A DNA stretch of 64,000 nt from CAVYXA01 sp963846775 (GTDB lineage Bacteria; Verrucomicrobiota; Verrucomicrobiia; Chthoniobacterales; UBA10450): NCBI GenBank assembly GCA_963846775.1, contig CAWJXB010000006.1:1302001-1366000 (forward strand). The letters are read 5' to 3'. This document shows positions 51,508-60,965 of the stretch, in pieces (positions within the stretch are counted from its first letter, which is position 1; each line of letters begins with the position of its first letter). The translations under genes and the position numbers were made by a program. The notes below the pieces were generated by a model. The model did no database searches and was not told where the DNA came from. It was given only the letters and a program-made list of their open reading frames with translations.

Positions 51508-52383
51508 TCAATCCTCCTTGGGCAATTCCGCAGGTCGGGCGGATAGCTTGGGCACATTCGGCCGTGCTGCCGAAGCCGCCGCAGGTTGGTCCAGCATCCC
51601 ACCGCGTACCGCCACATTGCCGTCCTCCGTATGCACGAGTCGTGGCTGCGATTTGGTTTCCATAAATGTTGAGTGAGCAAGTAACTCGCCATTTAGCCCG
51701 ACATGCGAATAGGCCCAGGTGCGCGGCGCAGCGCAATGCAGCACATGCAGCTGATTTGCCTGATCGATGCTGGCTTGGGGCTCTCCGAAGGCGATGGCAT
51801 GGCCAAGCGAGTATGTCCTGTAAACCACTCCACTATCCTTGTCCTCCACCCGCACGTAAAGCGAGGTGTGATCCGGGAATCGGTTGCTCAAAAGTGAATA
51901 CGTGCGCGCGTTGCCCGAGCCAGCGCCATCTGGCATTCCCACAGTTTTCTGCCAAATTGGGCGCGCTCCGGTTATTTCGACAACTTTGGCTTGCGCATAG
52001 AAGAATTTATCCAGATCGGCAAAATAAATGTGAGCGCGAACATGGTAGGTGCCGAACTCATGCATCGGAAAAAATGAATTAAGGTCGACGCGCTGGGTGA
52101 CTTTTTTTCCGGCCGGGATCGTGAGAGGCGGCTGAATCTTGGCGGATGGAAGCAGGGCGATCGGTTCGCCATCTCTGCGGGTGATCTCAAACCCGAACCA
52201 AGACTGGCCGGCCGCGTTATGAAGATTGATGTCCCGCCCCGCGAGATTCGTTATGCTAATTGTCGCCATCAACGGTTCGTACGCGATGTATTGAAACCGC
52301 TTCAATTTGATATCGATCTGGATCTGGGCGCCGGCCGTTGTTGCAAAAAATGCGAGGCAAACATAGAGGGGGCCGATTTTCAT
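51508..52383 (-). CDS. Exported protein of unknown function
   Basis: A 291-aa protein with a clear signal peptide (KIGPLYVCLAFFATTAGA|QI). The mature part begins with strands resembling an Ig-like or cohesin-type domain (KRFQYIAYEPLMATISITN, GTYHVRAHIYFADLDKFFY), and the C-terminus is Ala/Pro-rich. I do not recognise the family. It starts at ATG 52383 and ends one base before the amidase ATG, so it is probably cotranscribed and may act in the cell envelope with it. Confidence 0.7.
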   Translation of the reverse strand: MKIGPLYVCLAFFATTAGAQIQIDIKLKRFQYIAYEPLMATISITNLAGRDINLHNAAGQSWFGFEITRRDGEPIALLPSAKIQPPLTIPAGKKVTQRVDLNSFFPMHEFGTYHVRAHIYFADLDKFFYAQAKVVEITGARPIWQKTVGMPDGAGSGNARTYSLLSNRFPDHTSLYVRVEDKDSGVVYRTYSLGHAIAFGEPQASIDQANQLHVLHCAAPRTWAYSHVGLNGELLAHSTFMETKSQPRLVHTEDGNVAVRGGMLDQPAAASAARPNVPKLSARPAELPKED

Positions 52384-52498
52384 GAGCCGGTAAAGTAATG
52401 CAAGTCGCCGCGGAAGAAAGTCCCTCACGTCTCGCGAAGCTTTCGTTCAACTTCTTACACAGACCGGAAGGGCATCGCCATGCACGACGAGAATTGCA

Positions 52499-53584
52499 TC
52501 ATTGCGAATCGCCCGGAGAAAGGGGAAAGAGCTTCAGCAATCGCCCCGGCTCGGCTCTCTCGGCCTGCAAATGATCGTGATAAAACACCCGCACGATATA
52601 GCCGAGATATTGACGTTTCCCGCCATCCGTTGCCGCAAACGAAGGAGCCGGTTTACCTTTGCGCCCTGGATTGATCGACGCCGCCGTCGCCGCCAAAGCC
52701 GCATCCGACGAGGGCGATTTGCTCTTCGGGCGCAAATAACTAACGCGGAGCACCTCCGGATCCGGTCCCGCCCAATCGTGATTGCGCGTCTCCCAGTCAT
52801 AGGTCACATCGGCGTCAGTCAGTTTCGGCTCCTTGTCGTTAACCAAATCATAGAAGAATACTTGGATCTTCACCTTGGTGTGATCCACCATCGCATTCGT
52901 CTGCTTCTTCACCGCGATCCGTAGTGTTAGGTTCGTCTCCGCGTCCGGATCGGGTTCTTCCGTAACTTTTGCGTCGGCGATGGTAAACACCTGGTCCGTC
53001 GCAGGCGGCTCCGCCGTTCGTGACGGGACAATCTCCGTTGGAGCGGTTGGTGCGGCGCTCGCGGCAGCGGTTGACCCCGCCGCAGCTGGGCCGGTCTTCA
53101 GTCGTGCAACCGCCATACTGTAAGCCGGTCCGGCGGCCGGGCCGAGGTCCTGGATTTTCTGCCACGTCTCATTGGCGCGGCCAGCGGACTGCAATTGATC
53201 ATATGCCAGAGCCATCTCTTGTAAGACCGCTGCGTTGCTCGGCTCGGCTTCGGCAGCTTGGTGCAGACGGGAGAGCGCATTGGTCATGTCCCCTTGGGCA
53301 CGGAATCCCTTCGCCTGCTCAAGAAGCTGATCCACTGCGGATGGCGCCGGTGAGGGCGCAATGGCCGGTTGCGCCGCTGTCCGGGGCGACGAACGTAACG
53401 GCGCCGGTGCCGGAGTGACTGGGGCGGATACCGCCGCGGATCGCGCCATGGGAGCGCCGGACCGCCGCAGATAGTAGTAAGCAACGCTCCAGAACTCCCC
53501 CGCGGCGAACAGCACGACCACAGCCAGACCAATCTGAAAACTGCGATCAATGTGCGGCGACGGGGAGACTGTCAAAAGAGGCAT
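52499..53584 (-). CDS. Membrane-anchored TPR protein
   Basis: A 361-aa protein. One transmembrane helix (about 17-35, IGLAVVVLFAAGEFWSVAYY) follows a short cytoplasmic end. A Pro/Ala-rich linker (45-82) leads to TPR-like helices (about 83-160, QLLEQAKGFRAQGDMTNAL ... ALAYDQLQSAGRANETWQK). A C-terminal beta-rich domain (about 205-350) has the sequence LTLRIAVKKQTNAMVDHTKV. The family of the last domain is unknown to me. Likely a periplasmic scaffold; same strand as, but 115 bp away from, the preceding group. Confidence 0.75.
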   Translation of the reverse strand: MPLLTVSPSPHIDRSFQIGLAVVVLFAAGEFWSVAYYYLRRSGAPMARSAAVSAPVTPAPAPLRSSPRTAAQPAIAPSPAPSAVDQLLEQAKGFRAQGDMTNALSRLHQAAEAEPSNAAVLQEMALAYDQLQSAGRANETWQKIQDLGPAAGPAYSMAVARLKTGPAAAGSTAAASAAPTAPTEIVPSRTAEPPATDQVFTIADAKVTEEPDPDAETNLTLRIAVKKQTNAMVDHTKVKIQVFFYDLVNDKEPKLTDADVTYDWETRNHDWAGPDPEVLRVSYLRPKSKSPSSDAALAATAASINPGRKGKPAPSFAATDGGKRQYLGYIVRVFYHDHLQAERAEPGRLLKLFPLSPGDSQ

Positions 53585-53639
53585 GGGAAAAGTTTCTCAA
53601 TGTTGTAAACGCGCTTTGAGCGAAGTTCAACTGCAGTCC

Positions 53640-53745
53640 CATCGCTAAATTCGAAATCCGAATATCGAAATCCGAAACAATTCGGATCCCTAAATCTAAA
53701 ATCCGTTGAATCGCGTTGCCTTATACACTGTTCCGCACGATTCGG
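53640..53745. repeat. Dispersed 'cgaaatccgaat' intergenic repeat
   Basis: TTCGAAATCCGAATATCGAA and following words (53650-53679) are repeated, partly inverted, through about 53745. The reverse complement matches the core of the helix-63 insertion in 23S rRNA (45830-45856) with one or two differences. Confidence 0.7.
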
Positions 53746-53753
53746 ATTTTGAA

Positions 53754-53784
53754 TTTCCCGCCGAGACAGAGTCTCAGCGGGAAA
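53754..53784 (-). terminator. Hairpin overlapping the ACT-protein stop codon
   Basis: TTTCCCGC-CGAGAC-AGA-GTCTCA-GCGGGAAA forms a long hairpin with one mismatch. It contains the TGA stop of the ACT gene (53774-53776). There is no T-run, so its terminator role is uncertain. Confidence 0.45.
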
Positions 53785-54244
53785 TATCCCGCTGACTCAA
53801 AATCTGGAACCCCTCGCCCTTCAGCACCGACGATGCGCAATCGGTATCATCGACGTGTAAAGCCAGCGCCGCCTGACCGCGCGGCTGAATGAGCAACGGG
53901 TAGGTGAAATGCACGTTCACCTCCGCCATGAACAACGCCGCCAGCAGTTTCACCAATTGCGTAGCCACTTCGCGCAATTCGACCACGACTACTTCGCACA
54001 CGCCAAACGCGATGTTGTGTTCCTTGAATAGATTTTCCACTCGCTCCGGATCGCTCACAATGATCCGCGCGATGGCCGAATCGGTCGATTCCGACACACT
54101 CAACGCCACGACGTGTGTGTTGTGCACGTTGAGTAGCTTCACCACATCGAGCATCGCCCCCACTTTATTCGGGAGAAAAACCGAGAACTGCCTGACCAGT
54201 GGTCCTTCCATCTTCTGCGTTGTTTCCGGTAAATCGACGGGCAT
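53774..54244 (-). CDS. Tandem ACT-domain protein
   Basis: A 156-aa protein made of two ACT-like halves. The first has QFSVFLPNKVGAMLDVVKLL (about 19-38), a typical ACT amino-acid-binding loop and helix; the second is around ATQLVKLLAALFMAEVNVHF. ACT domains bind amino acids and regulate metabolic enzymes. No catalytic domain is attached. It is divergent from lysS with 83 bp between starts, so the region holds both promoters. The ligand is unknown. Confidence 0.85.
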   Translation of the reverse strand: MPVDLPETTQKMEGPLVRQFSVFLPNKVGAMLDVVKLLNVHNTHVVALSVSESTDSAIARIIVSDPERVENLFKEHNIAFGVCEVVVVELREVATQLVKLLAALFMAEVNVHFTYPLLIQPRGQAALALHVDDTDCASSVLKGEGFQILSQRDISR

Positions 54245-54327
54245 GCCCTGGGACTATCTCATTGTCGATCTTTCCTTGCCAAGAATATTGTGCGAAACGG
54301 ACGCATCGCCTTACATTCGCCCTTCAC

Positions 54328-55785
54328 ATGGACCAAGAAAACGAGCTGATCGCCCTCCGGCGCAAGAAGATCGAAGCGTTGCGTGAGCGCGGCATCGACC
54401 CGTTCGGCGCGGCGTTTGAAACGAGCGGCTCAATCGCTGAAGTGCGAGAAAAATTCAAGGAAGGCGAAACGCTGCACACCGCCGGGCGGATCACTGCGCA
54501 TCGCGACATGGGGAAAAGTCATTTTATCGATCTGCGCGACGCCACCGGACGGATCCAACTTTACCTCCACGCGAAAGAGACCGGTGGCGATATGGTCGAT
54601 GTTTTTTCCCTGCTCGATCTCGGCGATTTCATCGGCATCGAAGGTGAATGTTTTCTCACCAAAACCGGCGAGCCGACGCTAAAGGTGAAAAAACTTCGGG
54701 TGCTGGCGAAATCGCTTCGCCCGTTGCCCGAAAAATGGCACGGCCTGCAAGACGTCGAAGCGCGGTATCGCCAGCGTTATCTCGATCTCATTTCCAACGA
54801 GCAGTCGCGCGACATTTTCCTGAAACGGATCGCCATTGTGCGGGAGGCACGGCGTTTCTTTGAAGACCGTGGTTTTTTGGAAGTGGAAACGCCGATGCTA
54901 CAAACGATCGCCGGCGGCGCCGCGGCCGAGCCGTTTCATACGCGCCACAAAGCACTCGGCATCGATTTGTATCTTCGGATTGCGCCCGAACTTTATTTGA
55001 AGCGGCTCCTCGTCGGCGGGTTCAACAAAGTTTTTGAGATCAATCGCAATTTTCGGAACGAAGGCATCTCGCGGAAACATAATCCCGAGTTCACCATGCT
55101 CGAAGCGTACTGGGCTTACGCCAACTTCGAGAAAATCGCGGACCTGGTCGAGGATCTGATCTGCCATCTGGCAGAGAAAGTCTGTGGAACGTTGCGCGTC
55201 GACCATCGTGACGCCGAGGGGAACATCACCCGCACAATTGATCTAAAACGCCCGTGGCGGCGTGCGCGCTATCTTGATCTCGTGCGCGAAGTCGCGGGCA
55301 AGGATTGGTTCGACCTAACGAGCGAGCAACGCCGCGGCCGCGCGGCCAACGCGTTCAAACTCGAAATCCTGCCGCAGCTCGCCGACTTCGAGGTCACCCA
55401 GCACGTCTTTGAAAAATTGATCGAGGAAAAAACATTCGATCCCCTCTTCGTCACGCATGCGCCCAAAGAGCTCGTCCCGCTGGCCAAACAAAACGCCGAG
55501 GACAGTTCCATTGTCGATGTTTTCGAGTTGATCATCAACGGCCAGGAAATCGCGCCCGGTTATACCGAGCTGAACGACCCATTCGTCCAACGCCAGCGAC
55601 TCATGGAGCAGGCCGGCGAAGAGATTCAAAGAATCGATGAAGATTTTCTGCGCGCGCTCGAACACGGCATGCCGCCTGCCGGCGGATTCGGCCTTGGCAT
55701 CGATCGATTGTCGATGCTCCTGACCGGCGCCGAATCGATCCGTGATGTGATTCTATTCCCACTGCTCAAGCCGAAACAGGGATAG
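54328..55785 (+). CDS. lysS: Lysyl-tRNA synthetase (class II)
   Basis: Charges tRNA-Lys. The N-terminal OB-fold anticodon-binding domain (about 50-145) contains AGRITAHRDMGKSHFIDL. The class II core has motif 1 near FLEVETPMLQ, motif 2 as FEINRNFRNEGISRKHNPEFT and motif 3 as PPAGGFGLGIDRLSML. At 485 aa it is normal. ATG 54328 begins DQENELIALRRKKIEAL, the usual N-terminal helix; the frame is open another 43 codons upstream, over the divergent gene, without conservation. Single gene. Confidence 0.97.
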   Translation: MDQENELIALRRKKIEALRERGIDPFGAAFETSGSIAEVREKFKEGETLHTAGRITAHRDMGKSHFIDLRDATGRIQLYLHAKETGGDMVDVFSLLDLGDFIGIEGECFLTKTGEPTLKVKKLRVLAKSLRPLPEKWHGLQDVEARYRQRYLDLISNEQSRDIFLKRIAIVREARRFFEDRGFLEVETPMLQTIAGGAAAEPFHTRHKALGIDLYLRIAPELYLKRLLVGGFNKVFEINRNFRNEGISRKHNPEFTMLEAYWAYANFEKIADLVEDLICHLAEKVCGTLRVDHRDAEGNITRTIDLKRPWRRARYLDLVREVAGKDWFDLTSEQRRGRAANAFKLEILPQLADFEVTQHVFEKLIEEKTFDPLFVTHAPKELVPLAKQNAEDSSIVDVFELIINGQEIAPGYTELNDPFVQRQRLMEQAGEEIQRIDEDFLRALEHGMPPAGGFGLGIDRLSMLLTGAESIRDVILFPLLKPKQG

Positions 55786-55806
55786 TGGGATGGCGCAGTT
55801 GCTCGG

Positions 55807-56172
55807 TCACTCGAGCGCTCGCATCGCTTCTTCCAGAGTCGCACAGGTGGTGATGCGGACGTCATGACCGTAGTGGAACAGCGACATGATTTGCAACCCG
55901 ATGTCGAGGGTCGGATCGGGAATGACACGCACAACGGCGGTAATGCCTTTTTCGTTAAACAAATCCATCACCTGACGAATGTAAGGCGCGCAGGAAACGT
56001 CCATCGTTTCCAGATCGGTTAGGTCGGCCAGAAGACGGAATCCCGGCTGGAGGTCGGTCAAGGCGGCGCGCGCTTCTTCAAGGTAGCGTCGAACATCGCT
56101 CGGACCGACATGTCCGCGAAAGCGGACGATGACGAGATTGTACTCGGGTTTTAGTTCCAACGTTGCCGCCAT
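55807..56172 (-). CDS. STAS/SpoIIAA-like domain protein
   Basis: A 121-aa single-domain protein. The pattern LVIVRFRGHVGPSDVRRYLEE, FRLLADLTDLETMDVSCAPY and VVRVIPDPTLDIGLQ matches SpoIIAA-like STAS folds of about 115-125 aa. STAS proteins bind nucleotides or anti-sigma-factor kinases. No kinase or sigma factor gene adjoins. The serine of DVSCAPY lies near the position phosphorylated in anti-sigma antagonists, but I cannot be sure of equivalence. Converges with lysS, 21 bp away. Confidence 0.75.
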   Translation of the reverse strand: MAATLELKPEYNLVIVRFRGHVGPSDVRRYLEEARAALTDLQPGFRLLADLTDLETMDVSCAPYIRQVMDLFNEKGITAVVRVIPDPTLDIGLQIMSLFHYGHDVRITTCATLEEAMRALE

Positions 56173-56455
56173 AGGAAATGCAGGATCTGTAACGAAAGCA
56201 GGAACACAGGAATCTTAAAGGTTTTCTTTCTCCATTCCTGCGTCCTCTACCGATTTTTCCGCACCCTGGAATTTCAGGGAGTGCACCTCAGCGGGCACAT
56301 TGAGAGTCAATATTCCGAGGGGCGTGGAAACAGCTTCACGCGCGAAACAAAGAGGGAAAGCGAGGCTGCCAGTGGCCGAATCTTCTGTTGCGCGCGGGGG
56401 AGCGGCGAGACGAGGCTGCCTGACCGCGGGTAAAACGAAACGCAGCCGCGCGCCT

Positions 56456-57412
56456 CTATCGCACCCCCGGGGAGAGATAGAGTTTGTCGTTGCCGCAATC
56501 GATGATACCCCAGTTCTGGCCGAGAACATCCATGCCGATCAGTCCGGCAATCTCAGAGGACCCGAGCACTGTGTCGGCGGCGGTAATTTCAGGCGCATAG
56601 ACAGGCACACCGCCTATTTTGAAGCTACGAACTCCTGCCAGCCAGGCGTCCCTTTCAACCCCAACTGCATCTCGGCTGCGCCCCCTGGTATTCAAGTTCG
56701 CTTTCGCGCGGATGGCAAAGCTCCTGTTCAGCATGGTCACATTCGCTCCAGTATCGACGACCATTTTGGTCGCTACTCCATTCACCTCCACATCCACGAC
56801 GAAGTGCTGGCCCGCGCTGCCTAGCGGGGCTTCGGCGATACCCATCTCCTTAAGCGCAGGACCGAGCAGGGCTCGGCGGCCAGTTCCTGGTGGCCGCAAA
56901 TATAGCTTCAGATTTGGCAGGTCAATAATTGCAGAGGTGGCTCGGAGAAACCCGTTCGAAATCAAGCCACGCGCGCCAGTTGATCGCATCGTGTCATCCA
57001 CTGGCATCGCAGTTCGCAGGCCGGAGAGATTTCCGAAAGAAAGGGGCACATTGCTGATGCGCACATTTCCCATCGCAATGGAACGGCCCATGGCAACCGC
57101 GGTGCCGACTTTCGCCCCAGTCCAAGTTCTCCCCGGTTCAACCAACTTCGTTTCTAGTTTGAGGGCGCGCGCCAAATCCTGGTCGAGAGCGAGGCCGTTG
57201 CCACGCGCAGACCATCCCGTGTCCAATATGAGCTCAACCGGGCGGTCATTGATCGTCGCGCGAACAAACAATTCGTTGGGGCGCGGATGTTTCATGGTGA
57301 CAACGCCGTAGCCGTCGCGCTGGAGGGTGTCGAGATTGATCGGCGAACGTCCCTGAGCAATCCCGGCCAGGAGAAGGACTAGCGAAGTAATAGCAAAGGA
57401 CTTTCTTGTCAT
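56456..57412 (-). CDS. Exported double retropepsin-like aspartic protease
   Basis: A 318-aa protein with a signal peptide (about 1-21, SFAITSLVLLLAGIAQG) and two retropepsin-like halves. Each has an active-site triad: VELILDTGWSARG near residue 60 and TKMVVDTGANVTMLN near 210. LIGMDVLGQNWGIIDC near the end is the strand often following the second domain. Two domains in one chain could form a pseudo-dimeric active site like pepsin. It should be periplasmic. ATG 57412 is used; ATG 57430 is also possible. Single gene on the minus strand. Confidence 0.85.
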   Translation of the reverse strand: MTRKSFAITSLVLLLAGIAQGRSPINLDTLQRDGYGVVTMKHPRPNELFVRATINDRPVELILDTGWSARGNGLALDQDLARALKLETKLVEPGRTWTGAKVGTAVAMGRSIAMGNVRISNVPLSFGNLSGLRTAMPVDDTMRSTGARGLISNGFLRATSAIIDLPNLKLYLRPPGTGRRALLGPALKEMGIAEAPLGSAGQHFVVDVEVNGVATKMVVDTGANVTMLNRSFAIRAKANLNTRGRSRDAVGVERDAWLAGVRSFKIGGVPVYAPEITAADTVLGSSEIAGLIGMDVLGQNWGIIDCGNDKLYLSPGVR

Positions 57413-57471
57413 GTGTTTTGGCAAATTCACGCGCGGGAAGTTACCAATTCTCGATTACGAAAATCAAGGCT

Positions 57472-58611
57472 TTATCGCTCGATCTGATTCGTTCGGCGAA
57501 TGTCGAGGTAAACCAGCACGAACCCGATGCCAAGGAGCGGGCGGAGCACGGTCTGGAGAAGGCTGAGAGAAAAAGTCGTTAAGTTAAAACCGGGCGATTG
57601 CTGGGTTGCGCGCAAATTCTCGAGCATCGCCTGTGGATCTGTCGATGTTGTGATCGTGTGTAAGTACTGCCGCACGAGCGACCATTCCGGGCCGATGTAA
57701 AGCGCGAAGACGAAGGCGAACCAGAGCGACGCGATGAGAACACCGCGCCACATCGGCCGTTGATGCCACGGCAATTCGCGCCCGCTGCGAGCGAGCAGTT
57801 TGCTTTGGCGCAGCGCGCTCGTAACATCGCTGTCCGCAAGCACGGCGAACTGCTGCCAGAACAAAACGTTCACAAAAAAACGCCCGAATAGCCAGACCTG
57901 CAAAACAAGAAGGCCTAACCCCAGCAAATCGGTAGCGACAGAGGAGCCAGCTACGGTCAGCATGACCATGATTCCGACAGCAAACAGTATAAGAAGGAAG
58001 AATATCCCGTAAACGAAAAGGCACAGCCCGGCGACGCGCGGCCAAAATTTCAGCAGCTCGCCCAGAAGATCGACCACTTTCGGGCGGCGCCCGGCGACTA
58101 ACTCCGCTGTGACGATCTGAATGCCGGCGATAAAGATCGGCCACGCCACAAGACTGAGCAGAAACATTGCGAACGTAAACAGTTCGGCAATGGCGGCGCC
58201 GAGATCCGGACTTTCAGTCGAGGCTGGAGTAATCGCGGAACCGCTCAACTGTGCGCAAATGGACGGGAGCGCGACCAGAAGTGTGAGGAACAAGTATTGG
58301 AAAAAACCGCGGCCGTAGATGCGAAAAGAATCACCGAGGATTTGCGCGAAAGTTCTTTGCGGCGCTTGCGCTAACCCCGGCTCAGAAGCGGTCTGAACCG
58401 GAGGCGGTTCGAACAATCCCGGAATTTCCGCCGCGGTGATCCAAAGCGCCTCCTCCGCCGGACTGCCGACGGCGGCCGGGTCGACTCCGGCCGGACGCGC
58501 CTCGTTCGTCGGGAGCACGCGCCCATCGATCTTCCATTCGCGCAGCGTTTCCACGTCCGCTGGCCCGAACTCTTTTCCACCCACTCGAATGAACCAGGCT
58601 TCAGCCATCAT
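57472..58611 (-). CDS. GYF_2-domain membrane protein
   Basis: A 379-aa protein. The N-terminal GYF_2/DUF4339 domain (about 3-68) is seen in AWFIRVGGKEFGPADVETL and ALWITAAEIPGLF, a small peptide-binding module. It is followed by a Pro-rich linker and six or so transmembrane helices (about 105-375). The membrane part resembles proteins of unknown function in DUF975/YIP-like groups, but I cannot name it. It is divergent from the exonuclease with only about 50 bp between starts, so the two promoters overlap. Confidence 0.75.
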   Translation of the reverse strand: MMAEAWFIRVGGKEFGPADVETLREWKIDGRVLPTNEARPAGVDPAAVGSPAEEALWITAAEIPGLFEPPPVQTASEPGLAQAPQRTFAQILGDSFRIYGRGFFQYLFLTLLVALPSICAQLSGSAITPASTESPDLGAAIAELFTFAMFLLSLVAWPIFIAGIQIVTAELVAGRRPKVVDLLGELLKFWPRVAGLCLFVYGIFFLLILFAVGIMVMLTVAGSSVATDLLGLGLLVLQVWLFGRFFVNVLFWQQFAVLADSDVTSALRQSKLLARSGRELPWHQRPMWRGVLIASLWFAFVFALYIGPEWSLVRQYLHTITTSTDPQAMLENLRATQQSPGFNLTTFSLSLLQTVLRPLLGIGFVLVYLDIRRTNQIER

Positions 58612-58663
58612 CTTGATCATCCAGCATCAAGCGTCCAGAATCCAGTATCGACAATTTTAGGCA

Positions 58664-59578
58664 ATGAAACTTCTTCTGATCGACGGGCATTACTACGTTT
58701 ATCGCTCGTTCTTCGCCATTCCAAATCTCTCGAATTCGAAAGGCGAGCCGACCAACGCGATTTTTGGTTTCACCAAGACGCTGCGGCTGATGCTGAAACA
58801 TTTGCAGCCCGAGCTCGGCGCGGTGTTTTGGGACGAAGGAATGCCGGAGCGCCGCGTAAAATTGCAACCGGCTTACAAGGAGACGCGCAAAGAAATGCCG
58901 CTGCCGATGATTCCGCAATTGGAATTTATCCAGGAAAAACTGACGGACCTGCTCGGTTTTAAGAACATTTCGCTTCCAAACACAGAAGCGGACGATTTGA
59001 TGGGGTGCTACGCCATCGCCGCATCCAAACGGGCCGGTCTGGAAGTAATTCTCGCGACGAACGACAAGGATTTGTATCAGCTCGTCGGGCCATGCGTGAA
59101 AGTTTACTCGACGGCGAAAGCCGATCTCGCTTCGCCGAAGGACGCGTTCGCCTTGTTAGGCGAAAAGGAAGTCACCGCCAAATGGGAAGTCTCGCCCAAC
59201 CAGATCGGCGACGTGCTCGCGCTTACCGGCGATTCGGTCGATAACATTCCCGGCGCAGGTTTCGGACGAAAAACCGCCGCCGCGTTGGTGCGCGAGTTCG
59301 GCGGGTTAGAGACGTTGCTTAGCCAGATCGACAATATCAAAAGCGAACGCAATCGGGAAAAGCTCAAGGCCGCACGTGAGCAAATCCGGCAAAACCGCGA
59401 AATGGTTAATCTCGATTGTCACATGGAATTGCCGGTACCGATCGACGAATTGCGGATCAAACCGGACTATCCCGCGCTCATCGCTGCGCTGGAGAAATGC
59501 GAATTCAAATCGCTTCTCCAGGAAGTGCGTGATGAAGCAGCGCGCCTGGAAACGGCGACCCAGGGCACTCTCCTTTAG
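58664..59578 (+). CDS. 5'-3' exonuclease (PolA N-domain-like, stand-alone)
   Basis: A 304-aa flap/5'-3' exonuclease like the N-terminal domain of DNA polymerase I. Acidic metal ligands lie in LLLIDGHYYVYRSFFA and FWDEGMPERRVKL, and the GTKADD-type region here is LPNTEADDLMG. Others are in VILATNDKDLYQLV and ALTGDSVDNIPGAGFGRKTA, the helix-hairpin-helix that binds DNA. It ends after the nuclease domain, with no polymerase part. Stand-alone copies process flaps or RNA primers and often coexist with a full PolA. ATG 58664 is at the first strand. Confidence 0.92.
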   Translation: MKLLLIDGHYYVYRSFFAIPNLSNSKGEPTNAIFGFTKTLRLMLKHLQPELGAVFWDEGMPERRVKLQPAYKETRKEMPLPMIPQLEFIQEKLTDLLGFKNISLPNTEADDLMGCYAIAASKRAGLEVILATNDKDLYQLVGPCVKVYSTAKADLASPKDAFALLGEKEVTAKWEVSPNQIGDVLALTGDSVDNIPGAGFGRKTAAALVREFGGLETLLSQIDNIKSERNREKLKAAREQIRQNREMVNLDCHMELPVPIDELRIKPDYPALIAALEKCEFKSLLQEVRDEAARLETATQGTLL

Positions 59579-59978
59579 GCACGCGGCTTCAAGGAACGAC
59601 GGCTTGGGCAGGCCCGAAAGCTTTCGGGACTGGGGAGCCGTCACTCTTTTGAGGCAGGCCACGGAAATTTCGTAAAAAGTATTGAACGCCGCCAACGTGA
59701 TGCTGTCGAATGGGATGGGTTAAGGCTGATTCGGGCGGTGACACGTTTCTCAATTGCTGTTTCTCCTTGGCGTGCGCCGTCCGAATCTTTTTCGCAGGCG
59801 ATCTCTCGCCGTTTCCAGCAGCATCCACAGTGCAGTTCGGGCTCTTTCGCTTGGGGCCAGCCTTGCAGGGGTCGGAAATCATCGCGTCAGGCGGTGCCTT
59901 CTCCGGCGTTTTGAGCGGCTAATCAAAGCTGCTAAACACGCCTGCTTGATCCCGACACATTCGCCTGGAAGTTGCAGG
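59579..59978. other. Spacer with CCCGAAAGCTTTCGGG palindrome
   Basis: 400 bp without a convincing gene. A perfect 16-bp palindrome CCCGAAAG/CTTTCGGG at 59613-59628 resembles the first hairpin of the twin-hairpin repeats (CCCCGAACGCTTTCGGGG). It may terminate the exonuclease transcript. The rest holds the upstream region of ygfZ. Confidence 0.5.
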
Positions 59979-60863
59979 GTGAGCAGCGGTTTGATCTTCG
60001 ACCTCTCTTCGCGAGTGAAGCTGCGCCTAACGGGCGAAGATCGTCTTCGTTTCCTGAACGGGCAATGCACGAATGATGTGGCCAAAGCCACAAAATCACT
60101 TGCGATAGAGGCCTGCATTCTGAGCGCGAAAGGCAAGCTCAACGGACACGTCTTCGTTTCCGCCGGGCCCGATTGTTTTTTTCTCGATGCCGATGCGGCC
60201 CAAGGTGAGACGCTGGCACCCAGGTTGGAGCGGTACATCATCGCCGATGATGTCCAGATTGAGGATGTCAGCGAAAAAATGTCGATCTTGCATGTGCTGG
60301 CGCCGGCGAGGCCAGAGGTCGAGGTCACGACCCGGATGATTTCGACCCGGCGCTTCAACGATTCGGGCTGGGATATTTGGATTGACTCGGCGCAACGCGA
60401 TTCGGTTTCGAAGACGCTTTCGGCAAAATTCCAAATGGTCGATCCAGACGCGGCGGAAGTTTTGCGGATCGAACAAGGAATCCCACGCTGGGGCCGCGAA
60501 CTGACCGACGAAATCATTCCGATCGAGGCCAATCTCGAAAGCCGGACTGTGGACTATGAGAAAGGCTGTTACATCGGGCAGGAAGTGATTTCGCGGATGA
60601 AAATGTCGGGTCAGACGAACAAACGGTTGTGCGGGCTGCTGTCGCTTCAAGACGAGCCGTTCGCCACGGGAATGAAGCTGACAAGAGAAGCCAAGGATGC
60701 GGGCTGGATCACCAGCGCAGCCCGGAGCAAAGATCGACAGATCGCGCTCGGTTACGTGAAACGCGGTTCTAACGCTGTGGGCACGAAATTGGACGGGATC
60801 GCGCCGGAAGGTGCGGGCGTCCAACTTATTGCTGCAGAGGTCGTTCCCCTGCCTTTCCGCTGA
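59979..60863 (+). CDS. ygfZ: YgfZ-like folate-binding protein (Fe-S cluster maintenance)
   Basis: A 294-aa YgfZ/GcvT-fold protein. The signature KGCYIGQEVISRMKMSGQTN, containing the YgfZ cysteine motif (K-G-C-Y-x-G-Q-E), lies near residue 190. It is preceded by FLNGQCTNDVAK (about 26-37) and DEIIPIEANLESRTVDYEK. It binds tetrahydrofolate and supports assembly or repair of Fe-S enzymes. GTG 59979 is chosen because homology begins there; the frame upstream is open but unlike any domain. It lies about 85 bp before the SufR-like regulator on the same strand, in keeping with an Fe-S theme. Confidence 0.9.
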   Translation: MSSGLIFDLSSRVKLRLTGEDRLRFLNGQCTNDVAKATKSLAIEACILSAKGKLNGHVFVSAGPDCFFLDADAAQGETLAPRLERYIIADDVQIEDVSEKMSILHVLAPARPEVEVTTRMISTRRFNDSGWDIWIDSAQRDSVSKTLSAKFQMVDPDAAEVLRIEQGIPRWGRELTDEIIPIEANLESRTVDYEKGCYIGQEVISRMKMSGQTNKRLCGLLSLQDEPFATGMKLTREAKDAGWITSAARSKDRQIALGYVKRGSNAVGTKLDGIAPEGAGVQLIAAEVVPLPFR

Positions 60864-60910
60864 GGATTTGGTAATCCCCTTTGCCGGCGCAATTTGCATA
60901 CATTTTGTTG

Positions 60911-60938
60911 TTGCGTTTTGCTGGCCGCTCCGTATAAA
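60911..60938 (+). promoter_or_regulatory. Putative sigma70 promoter of the SufR-like regulator gene
   Basis: TTGCGT (60911-60916) and TATAAA (60933-60938) with a 16-bp spacer. A start point near 60945 leaves about 20 nt before ATG 60966, and puts GTG 60948 almost at the transcript end. Confidence 0.5.
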
Positions 60939-60965
60939 GTCGCCCTCGTGTCAGCATACAATGCC

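Noticed and set aside
50721..51665. 314-codon plus-strand open frame opposite the amidase gene
   Set aside because: The minus strand encodes a complete Amidase_3 protein with signal peptide; the plus frame has no domain.
59589..59882. Minus-strand open frame of 97 codons downstream of the exonuclease
   Set aside because: It runs through a palindrome and low-complexity sequence; no family resemblance and no ribosome-binding site.
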